Shown here in pieces: positions 54,396 through 64,000 of a DNA stretch of 64,000 nt. The stretch's first letter is position 1; each line of letters opens with the position of its first letter. The notes beneath the pieces are model-generated. The model did no database searches. It had not been told where the DNA came from and saw nothing but the letters and a program-made list of their open reading frames with translations. A program made the translations under genes and the position numbers. Origin of the DNA: Pseudoxanthomonas winnipegensis (GTDB taxonomy: Bacteria > Pseudomonadota > Gammaproteobacteria > Xanthomonadales > Xanthomonadaceae); the NCBI RefSeq assembly GCF_004283755.1, contig NZ_SHMH01000005.1:62001-126000 (forward strand), given 5' to 3'.

Positions 54396-55424
54396 TCAGG
54401 CGACCGGCGGTTCCGGCGCGTGCTTGTAGGCGGGTCCGAACACCTCCACGGCCATGGCCGCCGCGCCCAGCAGGCCCGGCTGCTTGTGCAGGTTGGCCAG
54501 CACCGGGATCTTGCCCATCGCCGGCGAGAAGCGGCCCTTGTGCTCGAAGCGCTGGCGGAAGCCCGAGCGCTGCAGCTGCGGCAGCAGGCGCGGGACCAGC
54601 CCGCCGCACAGGAACACGCCGTCCCAGGCGCCCAGGGTCAGCACCAGGTCGCCGGCGATCGCGCCGAACACGGCGAAGAACACGTCCAGCGCATGCAGGC
54701 AGCGCGCATCGCCTTCGGCCGCGCGCGCGGTCACGTCCGAGGGCTGCATCGGACCGGGGTCCTCGCCGGCCATCTCGCTGAGCGCGCGATGGATGTTGAC
54801 CAGGCCCGGGCCGCAGATCAGCCGCTCGTTGGACACCCGGCCGAACTGGCGCGAGAGCCGCTCCAGGATCTCGATCTCCTCCGGATTGCCCGGCGGGAAG
54901 CTGACATGGCCGCCCTCGGTCTCCAGCGCATAGCGCTTGCCGTCGCGCACCAGCAGGCCGCCGGCGCCCAGGCCCGTGCCCGGGCCGATCACCGCATAGG
55001 TCAGGTTGCGCGACAGCGGCACCGGTTTCCACGGCGTGCCGCCGACCTGGGCCACGTCGTCCGGGCCGAGCAGGGAGGAGGCCATGGCCTGGGCGGCGAA
55101 GTCGTTCATCAGCTTCACGCCCTCGAAGCCGAGCATCTTCTTCAGCCGCGGCACGCGGATCACCCAGGGGTGGTTGGTGACGCGGACCTCGTCGCCGTCG
55201 ACCCGGCCGGCCGCGGCGAACACGCCGTTGCGCGCCGTGGTCCCGGTCTGGTCCATGTAGTGCTTGGCCGCATCGGCCAGCGAGGGGAAGTCGGCCACGA
55301 CGTACTCGCGCGTGCTGTCCACCAGCAGCGGGTTGTCGGCACCGGTGTCGGCCAGCGCAAAGCGCACGTTGGTGCCGCCGATGTCGGCCAGCAGGACGCA
55401 CTGCGCGGGGTCGGAAGAGCTCAT
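54396..55424 (-). CDS. glk: Glucokinase
   Basis: A 342-residue ATP-dependent glucokinase of the bacterial Glk family. ATP motif LLADIGGTNVRFALAD, glucose-site segments GVKLMNDFAAQAMASSLL, IGPGTGLGAGGLLV and LETEGGHVSFPPGNPEEIEI, and late DGVFLCGGLVPRLLP. It phosphorylates glucose imported or released by the neighbouring glucan system, feeding edd-eda. Start ATG 55424 (MSSSDPAQCVLLADIGG). Divergent from the ABC ATPase gene; the 301-base gap between them contains one LacI-type operator. Confidence 0.95.
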   Translation of the reverse strand: MSSSDPAQCVLLADIGGTNVRFALADTGADNPLLVDSTREYVVADFPSLADAAKHYMDQTGTTARNGVFAAAGRVDGDEVRVTNHPWVIRVPRLKKMLGFEGVKLMNDFAAQAMASSLLGPDDVAQVGGTPWKPVPLSRNLTYAVIGPGTGLGAGGLLVRDGKRYALETEGGHVSFPPGNPEEIEILERLSRQFGRVSNERLICGPGLVNIHRALSEMAGEDPGPMQPSDVTARAAEGDARCLHALDVFFAVFGAIAGDLVLTLGAWDGVFLCGGLVPRLLPQLQRSGFRQRFEHKGRFSPAMGKIPVLANLHKQPGLLGAAAMAVEVFGPAYKHAPEPPVA

Positions 55425-55596
55425 GCGGGATTCCTGGAACGAGGAAGAAGGATCGGGCGCCGGCCACGTCGACGGGCCGGGGCGCGAGGCGCGACGGATG
55501 GTAGCGCGTGGCCCCGTCCGGCCATGCGGCGCATACGAATGCGTGGGAGATTTCGACATCGCCCCCTCCGGCAAGTCGATTGTGGGATTGGCGTGG

Positions 55597-55610
55597 TGAA
55601 AACGCTTACA
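55597..55610 (+). promoter_or_regulatory. LacI-type operator 3
   Basis: TGAAAACGCTTACA, in the gap between divergent glk and the ABC ATPase gene. It shares the 8-base right half CGCTTACA with operator 1 and differs from perfect operator 2 at two positions. It could control the ATPase gene, glk, or both. Confidence 0.7.
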
Positions 55611-55725
55611 TGGCAGAATAGCGCGTCGCGCCTGCGCTCGTCACTGGGTCGGGCGTAGCCTTCGCCGCAGCGCGCGCCCAGCGCGATGCCGTGTGCGGTG
55701 CAGCAACGAAACTGAAGGAGACACG

Positions 55726-56800
<1,075 letters not shown>

Positions 56801-56805
<5 letters not shown>

Positions 56806-57074
56806 GGCCTGCCATCAACTCCTGGGCAGGTCGCGTTGGCGCTGCAAGGCCGTCAGGTTCGCGTCGCGTGGCGCAGGCTTGACTGGCCGTCAGGCCAAGC
56901 CGCGCGGCGCGAAGATGGCGGCCTTGCAGCGCCAACCCGAAGGGCCGCCCTTGCGCGCACCCGGGGCCGCGTCATTGCTCGGTCGTGGACGGACGTCCAC
57001 TCCCTCCCGCTTCCTTGCCCCGGGCACGCGCAAGGGCGGCGCGACCCACCCAGGAATTAATGACAGGCCCTGGG
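56801..57074 (-). repeat. 274-bp three-armed foldback element
   Basis: Outer arms 56801-56830 (CCTAGGGCCTG...TCCTGGG) and 57045-57074 are inverted copies. Inside lie two further long hairpins. One is closed by GTTGGCGCTGCAAGGCC and its exact complement (56835-56935). The other is closed by 24-base arms (56944-56967 / 57017-57040) with two mismatches. Most mismatches in the outer and third arms are C-A or A-C on the plus strand and so become G-U pairs in minus-strand RNA. It starts inside the ugpC stop codon and fills most of the 434-base gap before smc. No coding sequence. Confidence 0.75.
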
Positions 57075-57099
57075 TCCGGCCGCCCAGGTAGGGCGCCGG

Positions 57100-57105
57100 T
57101 ATACT
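57100..57105 (+). promoter_or_regulatory. Candidate -10 box of smc
   Basis: TATACT in the context CCGGTATACTCCGG, 135 bases before smc and 26 bases beyond the foldback element. The -35 region (about 57077-57082) is poor, so this is tentative. Confidence 0.4.
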
Positions 57106-57239
57106 CCGGTGTCCGCCGACGGCCGTGCCGCGCCGGGCCCCGCAGGCCCGCGCCAAGCGCCGCCGGACTCCATCACCCCGGCTGCGCGGCCTTCTCCCCC
57201 CTTTGAGAGGGCCCGCGCGCCGCCAACGCGACGCGACGC

Positions 57240-60200
57240 ATGCGCCTGTCCACGATCAAGCTGTCCGGCTTCAAATCCTTCGTCGATCCCACCACGCTGC
57301 ACCTGCCGACCAACATGACCGGCGTGGTCGGCCCCAACGGGTGCGGCAAGTCCAACATCATCGACGCGGTGCGCTGGGTGATGGGCGAGAGCTCGGCCAG
57401 CCGCCTGCGCGGCGATTCGCTGACCGACGTGATCTTCTCCGGCTCGGCGGCGCGCAAGCCGGTGGCGCAGGCCACGGTCGAGCTGATCTTCGACAACGCC
57501 GACCACACCATCTCCGGCGAATTCGCCGCGTTCAACGAGATCTCGGTCAAGCGCACCGTCAGCCGCGACGGGCAGAGCAACTACTACCTCAACGGCACCA
57601 AGTGCCGCCGGCGCGACATCACCGACCTGTTCCTCGGCACAGGCCTGGGGCCGCGCAGCTACTCGATCATCGAGCAGGGCATGATCAGCCAGATCATCGA
57701 GGCCCGGCCCGAGGACCTGCGCGTCTACCTGGAGGAGGCCGCGGGCATCTCCAAGTACAAGGAGCGCCGCAAGGAGACCGAGACCCGCATCCGCCACACC
57801 CGCGAGAACCTCGAGCGCCTGTCCGACCTGCGCGAGGAAGTGGACAAGCAGCTCGAGCATCTCAAGCGGCAGGCGCGCCAGGCCGAGCAGTACCAGGCCT
57901 ACCAGGAAGAGCGCCGGATCAAGGACGCGCAGTGGAAGGCGCTGGAATATCGCGGCCTGGACGGCCAGCTGCGCGGCCTGCGCGAGGGCCTCTCGGTCGA
58001 GGAGACCCGCCTGCAGCAGCTGATCGCCGAGCAGCGCGAGGCCGAGGCCCAGATCGAGGGCGACCGCGTGCGCCGCGACGAGGCGGTCGAGGCGCTGGGC
58101 CGCGCCCAGGCCGATGTCTACCAGGTCGGCAGCACGCTGGCCCGCATCGAACAGCAGATCCAGCATCAGCGCGACCTGTCCACGCGCTTGGTCAAGGCCC
58201 AGGCCGAGGCCCAGGCGCAGCTGGCCGAGCTGGGCACGCACATCGAAAGCGACAGCGCGCGCCTGGACGTGCTGCGCGAGGCGGTGGAAGAGGCCGAGCC
58301 GCAGCTGGAGCAGCTGCGCGAGGACGACGTCATGCGCCAGGATGCCTTGCGCGAGGCCGAGGCGAAGCTGGCTGACTGGCAGCAGCGTTGGGAAGCCCAC
58401 AACCGCGCCACCGCCGAGTCCTCGCGGGCCGGGGAGGTCGAGCGCACCCGCGTGGACTACCTGGATCGGCAGTCGCTGGAATCCGAGCGCCGGCGCGAGG
58501 CGCTGACCGCCGAGCGCGCCGGGCTGGACCTGGAGGCGCTGTCGGCCGCCTACGAGGCGCTGTTCGAGCAGTACGAGGTCAAGAAGGCCTCGCTGGACGA
58601 GCTCAACGAGACCGTCGAGCAGCACAAGCAGGCCGTCTCCGGCGTGGCCGAGCGCCAGCAGGCGCTGCAGGCGCAGCTGGCCCAGGTGCGCAAGGACGCC
58701 CAGGCCGCGCGCGGCCGGCTGTCCTCGCTGGAGACCCTGCAGCAGGCCGCGCTGGGTCAGGAGCAGGGCGCCGCGCTGGCCTGGCTGCGGGCGCGCGGAC
58801 TGGATTCGGCCACCCGCGTGGGCGAGTCGCTCACCGTCGAGGCCGGCTGGGAGAACGCGGTCGAAGGCGCGCTGGGGCGGCTGATCGAAGGCGTGCTGGT
58901 GCAGTCGCCCGAGTCGCTGGTCGAGGCGCTGGCCGACCTGGACGAGGGCCGCATCGCGCTGGTCTCGCCGCAGGAGGGCGAGGAGACCTTCGCGCCGACC
59001 TCGCTGGCGGCCAAGGTGCGCGGGCCCCTGGCCGTGCGCCGCCTGCTGGCCCGCCTGCACGCGGCCGAGGACCTCGCCCAGGCGCGTAGCCTGCTGCCGA
59101 CCCTACCGGCCGGCGATGCCATCGTCACCCGCGGCGGCGAGCGCCTGGGCCAGGGCTGGGTGCACGTGCAGCGCTCCAGCGCGTCCAGGCAGGGCGCCCT
59201 GCTGCGCGAGCGCGAGATCCAGACCCTGCGCGAGCAAATCGACCAGCTGCAGGCGCAGGAGGCGCAGGCCGAGCAGGACCTGGCCGAGCTGCGCGAGGTC
59301 GCCCTGGCCGGCGAACAGGCGCGCGAGGAAGCCCAGCGCAGCCTGTACCAGGCCCATCGCGCCGTGTCCGAACTGGCCGGCCAGCTGCAGGGCCAGCAGG
59401 GCCGGCTGGACGCCGCGCGCACCCGCATCGAGCGCATCGATGGCGAGCTGGCGCAGCTGTCCGACGCGCTGGAACAGGCCCGCGACCAGGCCGCCGAGGC
59501 CCGCGCCCGCCTGGAGGACGCGGTCACCCGCATGGCCGACCAGGAGGACGCGCGCCAGCAGCTGGACGCCGAGCGCCGCGCCCTGACCGCCGCGCGCGAT
59601 GCCGCCCGCGAAGCGGCCCGCACCACGCGCGAGGCGACCCACGCGCTGGCCCTGACCCTGGAATCCCAGCGCACCCAGATCGCCTCGCTGACCCAGGCGC
59701 TGGAGCGCATGGGCGGCCAGCGCGGCCAGCTCGATTCGCGCCTGGGCGAGATCACCGCCCAGCTCAACGGCGGCGAGGATCCGGTGTCCGAGCTGGAAGC
59801 CCAGCGCGAGAACGCCCTGCACGAGCGCGTGCGCGTCGAGCGCGTGCTGGCCGAGGCGCGCACCGCGCTGGACGGCATCGACAACGGCCTGCGCCAGTAC
59901 GAGCAGACCCGGCAGAAGCGCGACGAGCAGGCCCTGGCCCAGCGCGAGGCCATCGCCCAGCGCCGCCTGGACCAGCAGGCGCTGGTGCTCAAGGCCGAAC
60001 AGCTGTCCACCGCGGTGGAGCAGGCCGGCTTCGTGCTGCAGGCGGTGATCGAGACGCTGCCCGAGATCGCCGACCCGGCCGAGTGGGAAGCCGCGGTGCA
60101 GCAGCTGGACTACAAGATGCGCCGCCTGGAGCCGGTCAATCTGGCGGCCATCCACGAGTACGGCGAGGCCAGCACGCGCAGCGAATACCTCGAATCGCAG

Positions 60201-60743
60201 AACGCCGACCTCACCGCCGCGCTGGAAACGCTGGAGGAGGCCATCCGCAAGATCGACCGCGAGACGCGCGGCCGCTTCAAGGAGACCTTCGACCGGGTCA
60301 ACTCCGGCGTGCAGGCGCTGTACCCGCGCCTGTTCGGCGGCGGCCATGCCTATCTGGAGCTGACCGGCGACGACCTGCTCGACACCGGCGTGTCGATCAT
60401 GGCGCGCCCGCCGGGCAAGCGCGTGTCCAGCATCTCGCTGCTGTCGGGCGGTGAGAAGGCGATGACCGCGGTGGCGCTGGTGTTCGCCATCTTCCAGCTC
60501 AATCCCGCGCCGTTCTGCCTGCTCGACGAGGTCGACGCGCCGCTGGACGAGGCCAACGTCGGCCGCCTGGCCAACATGGTCAAGGAGATGAGCGAGAAGG
60601 TGCAGTTCCTGTTCGTCAGCCACAACAAGGCGACGATGGAAGCGGCCGATCAGCTCTCCGGCGTGACCATGCGCGAGCCGGGCGTTTCGCGCCTGGTGTC
60701 GGTCGATCTGGCCGAAGCCTCGCGCCTGGCGGGCGCGGCCTGA
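57240..60743 (+). CDS. smc: Chromosome segregation SMC ATPase
   Basis: An 1167-residue structural maintenance of chromosomes protein. N-terminal head KLSGFKSFVDPTTLHLPTNM and Walker A VVGPNGCGKSNIIDAVRWVM; R-loop and EQGMISQIIEARPEDLR; coiled coil about 170-490; hinge about 500-660 (LEGAL-like EGALGRLIEGVLVQSPESLV); second coiled coil 670-1000; C-terminal head with signature ISLLSGGEKAMTAVALVFAI and Walker B PAPFCLLDEVDAPLDEANVG. It forms condensin with ScpA and ScpB encoded 21 kb away. Same-strand neighbour of zipA, the usual order in Xanthomonads and Pseudomonads. Confidence 0.97.
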   Translation: MRLSTIKLSGFKSFVDPTTLHLPTNMTGVVGPNGCGKSNIIDAVRWVMGESSASRLRGDSLTDVIFSGSAARKPVAQATVELIFDNADHTISGEFAAFNEISVKRTVSRDGQSNYYLNGTKCRRRDITDLFLGTGLGPRSYSIIEQGMISQIIEARPEDLRVYLEEAAGISKYKERRKETETRIRHTRENLERLSDLREEVDKQLEHLKRQARQAEQYQAYQEERRIKDAQWKALEYRGLDGQLRGLREGLSVEETRLQQLIAEQREAEAQIEGDRVRRDEAVEALGRAQADVYQVGSTLARIEQQIQHQRDLSTRLVKAQAEAQAQLAELGTHIESDSARLDVLREAVEEAEPQLEQLREDDVMRQDALREAEAKLADWQQRWEAHNRATAESSRAGEVERTRVDYLDRQSLESERRREALTAERAGLDLEALSAAYEALFEQYEVKKASLDELNETVEQHKQAVSGVAERQQALQAQLAQVRKDAQAARGRLSSLETLQQAALGQEQGAALAWLRARGLDSATRVGESLTVEAGWENAVEGALGRLIEGVLVQSPESLVEALADLDEGRIALVSPQEGEETFAPTSLAAKVRGPLAVRRLLARLHAAEDLAQARSLLPTLPAGDAIVTRGGERLGQGWVHVQRSSASRQGALLREREIQTLREQIDQLQAQEAQAEQDLAELREVALAGEQAREEAQRSLYQAHRAVSELAGQLQGQQGRLDAARTRIERIDGELAQLSDALEQARDQAAEARARLEDAVTRMADQEDARQQLDAERRALTAARDAAREAARTTREATHALALTLESQRTQIASLTQALERMGGQRGQLDSRLGEITAQLNGGEDPVSELEAQRENALHERVRVERVLAEARTALDGIDNGLRQYEQTRQKRDEQALAQREAIAQRRLDQQALVLKAEQLSTAVEQAGFVLQAVIETLPEIADPAEWEAAVQQLDYKMRRLEPVNLAAIHEYGEASTRSEYLESQNADLTAALETLEEAIRKIDRETRGRFKETFDRVNSGVQALYPRLFGGGHAYLELTGDDLLDTGVSIMARPPGKRVSSISLLSGGEKAMTAVALVFAIFQLNPAPFCLLDEVDAPLDEANVGRLANMVKEMSEKVQFLFVSHNKATMEAADQLSGVTMREPGVSRLVSVDLAEASRLAGAA

Positions 60744-60748
60744 AGGCA

Positions 60749-60822
60749 GGAGTGAGTGTGGAGGCGTGAGGAGTAAGCAAGGCAAATGCCGTACTCCCGC
60801 TTTCACTCGCTCCTCACTCCTC
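60749..60822. repeat. Periodic GTGAGGA foldback downstream of smc
   Basis: The left arm GGAGTGAGTGTGGAGGCGTG continues AGGAGTAAG; the right arm read backwards is GAGGAGTGAGGAGCGAGTGA. The centre is AAGGCAA...TGCC. Arms are made of repeated GTGAGGA-like words, as in the GGGAATG foldback in ligA. It lies between smc and zipA and may also end smc transcription. Confidence 0.6.
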
Positions 60823-60894
60823 AGCGCTCGCTTCTGGCCCTGAAGCACCAGCCGTGGCACCATCCGGCCAGTTTTTGAGAAGGAGCCCCAGCCC

Positions 60895-61614
60895 ATGTCG
60901 GACGTGATGATGCTGAGGATCGGCATTGCCGTGGTGGGCGTGATCCTCATCATCGCGATGGTGATCTTCGGCCGACCCAAGAAGGCGCCGCAGGGGCGCC
61001 GCGTGGAATCCGGCGAGCGTGGCGATGCGGCGCGGGTCGAGCCCAGCCTGGGCGGCGATCCGGCCGATCCGGACTACAGCGGCGAGGGCGTCAGTCAGCC
61101 CGACCTGGGCCTGGCCGATCCCGGCGCCGGCGACAGCGACCTGGGCAAGCGTCCGGGCTCGGACTTCGACAAGATCATATCGCTGTACGTGGCGGCCAAG
61201 TCGGGCCAGATGCTGCGCGGCGAGGACATCGTGGTGGCCGCGGAGAAGACCGGCCTGACCTTCGGTCACATGAACGTGTTCCACCGCCTGATCGAGCATC
61301 ACCCCGAGCGCGGCCCGGTGTTCAGCATGGCCAACATCATGCAGCCCGGCAGCTTCGACATGGCCGCCATCCGCGAGCTGGAAACCCCGGCCATCGCCTT
61401 CTTCCTGACCCTGCCGGCGCCGATGACTGCGCTGGACGCCTGGGAGATGATGCTGCCCAACGTGCAGCGCATGGCCGAACTGCTCGACGGCGTGGTCCTG
61501 GACGACAGCCGCAACGCGCTGGGCCGCCAGCGCATCCAGCACATCCGCGAGGAGCTGCGCGGCTACGACCGCCAGCACGAGGCCCCGCCGCTGAGCAAGG
61601 CGCCGCGCTGGTAA
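60895..61614 (+). CDS. zipA: Cell division protein ZipA
   Basis: A 239-residue FtsZ anchor. N-terminal membrane helix (MLRIGIAVVGVILIIAMVIF) with a basic cytoplasmic flank (RPKKAPQGRR), an acidic disordered linker (about 40-95), and the C-terminal FtsZ-binding domain (IISLYVAAKSGQMLRGEDIV, GLTFGHMNVFHRLIEHHPER, FSMANIMQPGSFDMAAIREL, IAFFLTLPAPMTALDAWEMM). Length is short but normal for Xanthomonads. RBS AAGGAG nine bases upstream. Confidence 0.95.
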   Translation: MSDVMMLRIGIAVVGVILIIAMVIFGRPKKAPQGRRVESGERGDAARVEPSLGGDPADPDYSGEGVSQPDLGLADPGAGDSDLGKRPGSDFDKIISLYVAAKSGQMLRGEDIVVAAEKTGLTFGHMNVFHRLIEHHPERGPVFSMANIMQPGSFDMAAIRELETPAIAFFLTLPAPMTALDAWEMMLPNVQRMAELLDGVVLDDSRNALGRQRIQHIREELRGYDRQHEAPPLSKAPRW

Positions 61615-61626
61615 TCCGCGGCTTGC

Positions 61627-61646
61627 GGCGTCGCCTCGGCGACGCC
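61627..61646. terminator. Hairpin between convergent zipA and opgC
   Basis: GGCGTCGCC-TC-GGCGACGCC, a perfect 9-bp stem, 13 bases after zipA. No T-run; position between convergent genes suggests a shared 3' structure. Confidence 0.45.
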
Positions 61647-61697
61647 AGGCCGACGCGCTAGCGTCGCATCACTCCCTCCAGGAACCGCGTCGGCGCC

Positions 61698-62843
61698 TCA
61701 TCGCGGCTGCGCCGTTTGGGCGGCGCGCGGGCGCGACACGCGCCGGCGCCAGGCCAGGTAGCGGGAGAAACCCCACAGCACCGCGGCCAGGCAGGCCAGG
61801 GTGAGGAAGTAGCCGGCGGTGCCCAGGTCCAGCCTGCCCACCAGCAGCGCGGCGGCGTAGGTGAGCAGGATGCCGGCGGTGAAGACCTCCAGCGAATGGC
61901 GGCCCATCGCGGCGAATACCTCGTGCAGCGCCAGCGCCGGGCGCGGCATCCGCCGATCGCGCAGTGCGGCGGACAGCCAGAAGTAGGCGGCCAGCACCAG
62001 CGCCGCATGCGGAATGCGCAGCAGGCCGAGCTGATGCTTGTCCCACCACCAGGCATCGCTCAGGCCCAGCTTGCGGTCGGCGACGAAGGCCACCGTCGCC
62101 AGCGCCAGCGCGCCCAGGACCGCGACGGCCGCCGCGGGCCGTCGCATCCAGCGCTCGAGCCGGTCCAGGACGCCCAGCCGCCCGCACAGCAGGCCGCCCA
62201 TGAAGCACAGCTGCCAGGCGAAGGGATTGAGCCCGTAGCCCTCGCCGTGCAGGCCCAGCGCCGCGCGCGCGGCCGGCAGCTGGCACAGCAGGTACAGGCC
62301 GAGCGTCAGGCCGAAGGCCAGCGGCGCGGCGCGCTGGGCCAGCGGCACGAACACGATCGACACCAGCAGGTAGGCCACGTACAGCGACAGGATGTCCAGC
62401 AGCGGCGGGCTGTTGGCCAGCAGCAGGAAGGACAGCGCCGAGTCGTCCGGGCGCTGCACGTGGTCGGCCAGGCCCAGCGCCTCCAGGCTGGAGGGCAGCA
62501 TGATCGAGCAGATCGCCAGCAGCGCGACGAAGGCCAGCGCGTTGTACAGGTACAGGTGCCCGGCCCGGTGCGAGAGGCGCACGAAGCGCTGGGCGAAGGT
62601 CACGCCCGGGCGCGTGTGCAGGATCCCGATCAGCGCGCCGGAGACGAACAGGAACAGCTCGGCCGCCGAGGAATACCCCAGCATCGTCGGCGTGAACCAT
62701 TCGCGCCCGTCGTAGCCCAGTTTGCGCGCGAAGCTGGAGGTGTGGTCGAAGGCGATCACCAGCAGGCAGAGGCCGCGGACGAAATCCAGCGCCTCGATCC
62801 GGCTGCCCGCGCGCGGCGCGGCGACCGGCGCGTTCAAGCCCAA
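61698..62843 (-). CDS. OpgC-type membrane acyltransferase
   Basis: A 381-residue integral membrane protein with about ten helices and the OpgC domain pattern: RIEALDFVRGLCLLVIAFDH near the N-terminus, YSSAAELFLFVSGALIGILH, LLANSPPLLDILSLYVAYLL, GLNPFAWQLCFMGGLLCGRL and AAMGRHSLEVFTAGILLTYA. OpgC proteins succinylate osmoregulated periplasmic glucans, which are beta-1,2-linked in backbone. The start is TTG 62843 or TTG 62837 (GGAG upstream); no ATG precedes the domain. It lies in reverse orientation between zipA and ligA, which are usually adjacent. Together with the beta-1,2-glucanase regulon it hints at glucan modification and turnover. Confidence 0.88.
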   Translation of the reverse strand: MGLNAPVAAPRAGSRIEALDFVRGLCLLVIAFDHTSSFARKLGYDGREWFTPTMLGYSSAAELFLFVSGALIGILHTRPGVTFAQRFVRLSHRAGHLYLYNALAFVALLAICSIMLPSSLEALGLADHVQRPDDSALSFLLLANSPPLLDILSLYVAYLLVSIVFVPLAQRAAPLAFGLTLGLYLLCQLPAARAALGLHGEGYGLNPFAWQLCFMGGLLCGRLGVLDRLERWMRRPAAAVAVLGALALATVAFVADRKLGLSDAWWWDKHQLGLLRIPHAALVLAAYFWLSAALRDRRMPRPALALHEVFAAMGRHSLEVFTAGILLTYAAALLVGRLDLGTAGYFLTLACLAAVLWGFSRYLAWRRRVSRPRAAQTAQPR

Positions 62844-63092
62844 GGCTCCGAACGGTGGGGCACGATGCGTGTGCAGGGATCGTGGCTCCCGCGGCCGAAC
62901 GGCTGGGCGCAGGTGAGGAGCGAGGGGAACAGAAACAGGGCCGACGGGCGGCCGTGTGCGGACGTGGGGGTTCGCATGGGCAAGGGCAGCGGCGGGGGAG
63001 ATCCGACCCTAACGCCTGCCATGTTCAGTGTTTGTAAGTCGCCACGCCTAGCGTGCATCGACATCGCAGGCTGTGACATGCCGCTCGCGTAA

Positions 63093-64000
<908 letters not shown>

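Noticed and set aside
60749..60822. Simple Rho-independent terminator of smc
   Set aside because: There is no T-run after the stem and the arms are imperfect periodic repeats; a foldback element describes it better, though it may still end transcripts.

Overview
The window is a GC-rich (about 70%) chromosomal segment with dense, short-spaced genes. Gene content and order point to the Xanthomonadaceae/Lysobacteraceae (Xanthomonas, Pseudoxanthomonas or Stenotrophomonas-like): an ImuC/DnaE2 mutasome polymerase, a tandem glycine riboswitch before gcvP, an smc-zipA-(opgC)-ligA block, a glk/edd/eda Entner-Doudoroff cluster, and GTAG-type REP palindromes. The genus cannot be fixed from the sequence alone. 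No tRNA, rRNA, CRISPR array, IS element or prophage was seen.

Layout. 1-2 kb: the end of dnaE2 overlaps an AlkB-like dioxygenase. 2-3 kb: an unusual membrane protein with a decayed Mrr-type nuclease fold and a 52-residue acidic protein. 3-6.2 kb: a secreted GH92 mannosidase and a DUF6496 protein with a histone H1-like tail. 6.3-10.4 kb: convergent signalling genes, a PAS hybrid kinase and an MHYT-GGDEF-EAL protein. 10.6-15.4 kb: gcvP with its riboswitch, then a Bcr/CflA exporter. 15.4-21.6 kb: the four-gene ligase-associated DNA repair operon (exonuclease, ATP ligase, Lhr-like helicase, PdeM). 21.7-25.4 kb: a lipoprotein, an aidB gene broken by an amber codon, a YdeI-like protein and a TetR regulator. 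25.4-28.1 kb: the divergent ferredoxin reductase/desaturase pair. 28.8-32.7 kb: an M3 peptidase, glutathione peroxidase and ferredoxin-NADP reductase. 32.8-37.2 kb: scpA-scpB-rluB and yciI-bolA.

37.3-56.8 kb looks like one sugar-catabolism region. A LacI regulator, a GH144-like beta-1,2-glucanase, an ABC binding protein with two permeases, a 1057-residue discoidin/six-hairpin glycosidase, and about 12 kb further on an orphan MalK/UgpC-type ATPase. Glk, Edd and Eda lie between. Three near-identical 14-bp operators (TGnAArCGyTTACA) precede the regulator, the glucanase and the ATPase gene, which suggests one regulon feeding glucose into the Entner-Doudoroff pathway. 57.2-64 kb holds smc, zipA, an OpgC-type glucan-modifying membrane protein and the start of ligA.

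The second theme is non-coding. Many foldback elements are present: GTAG REP pairs, ATTCCC...GGGAAT repeat units, multi-branched intergenic structures (28.2, 43.4 and 56.8 kb) and G-rich periodic foldbacks. Copies of the last kind, and another dispersed-looking repeat, appear to sit in frame inside the lhr helicase and ligA reading frames. All functional names come from reading motifs by eye; no database search was run.
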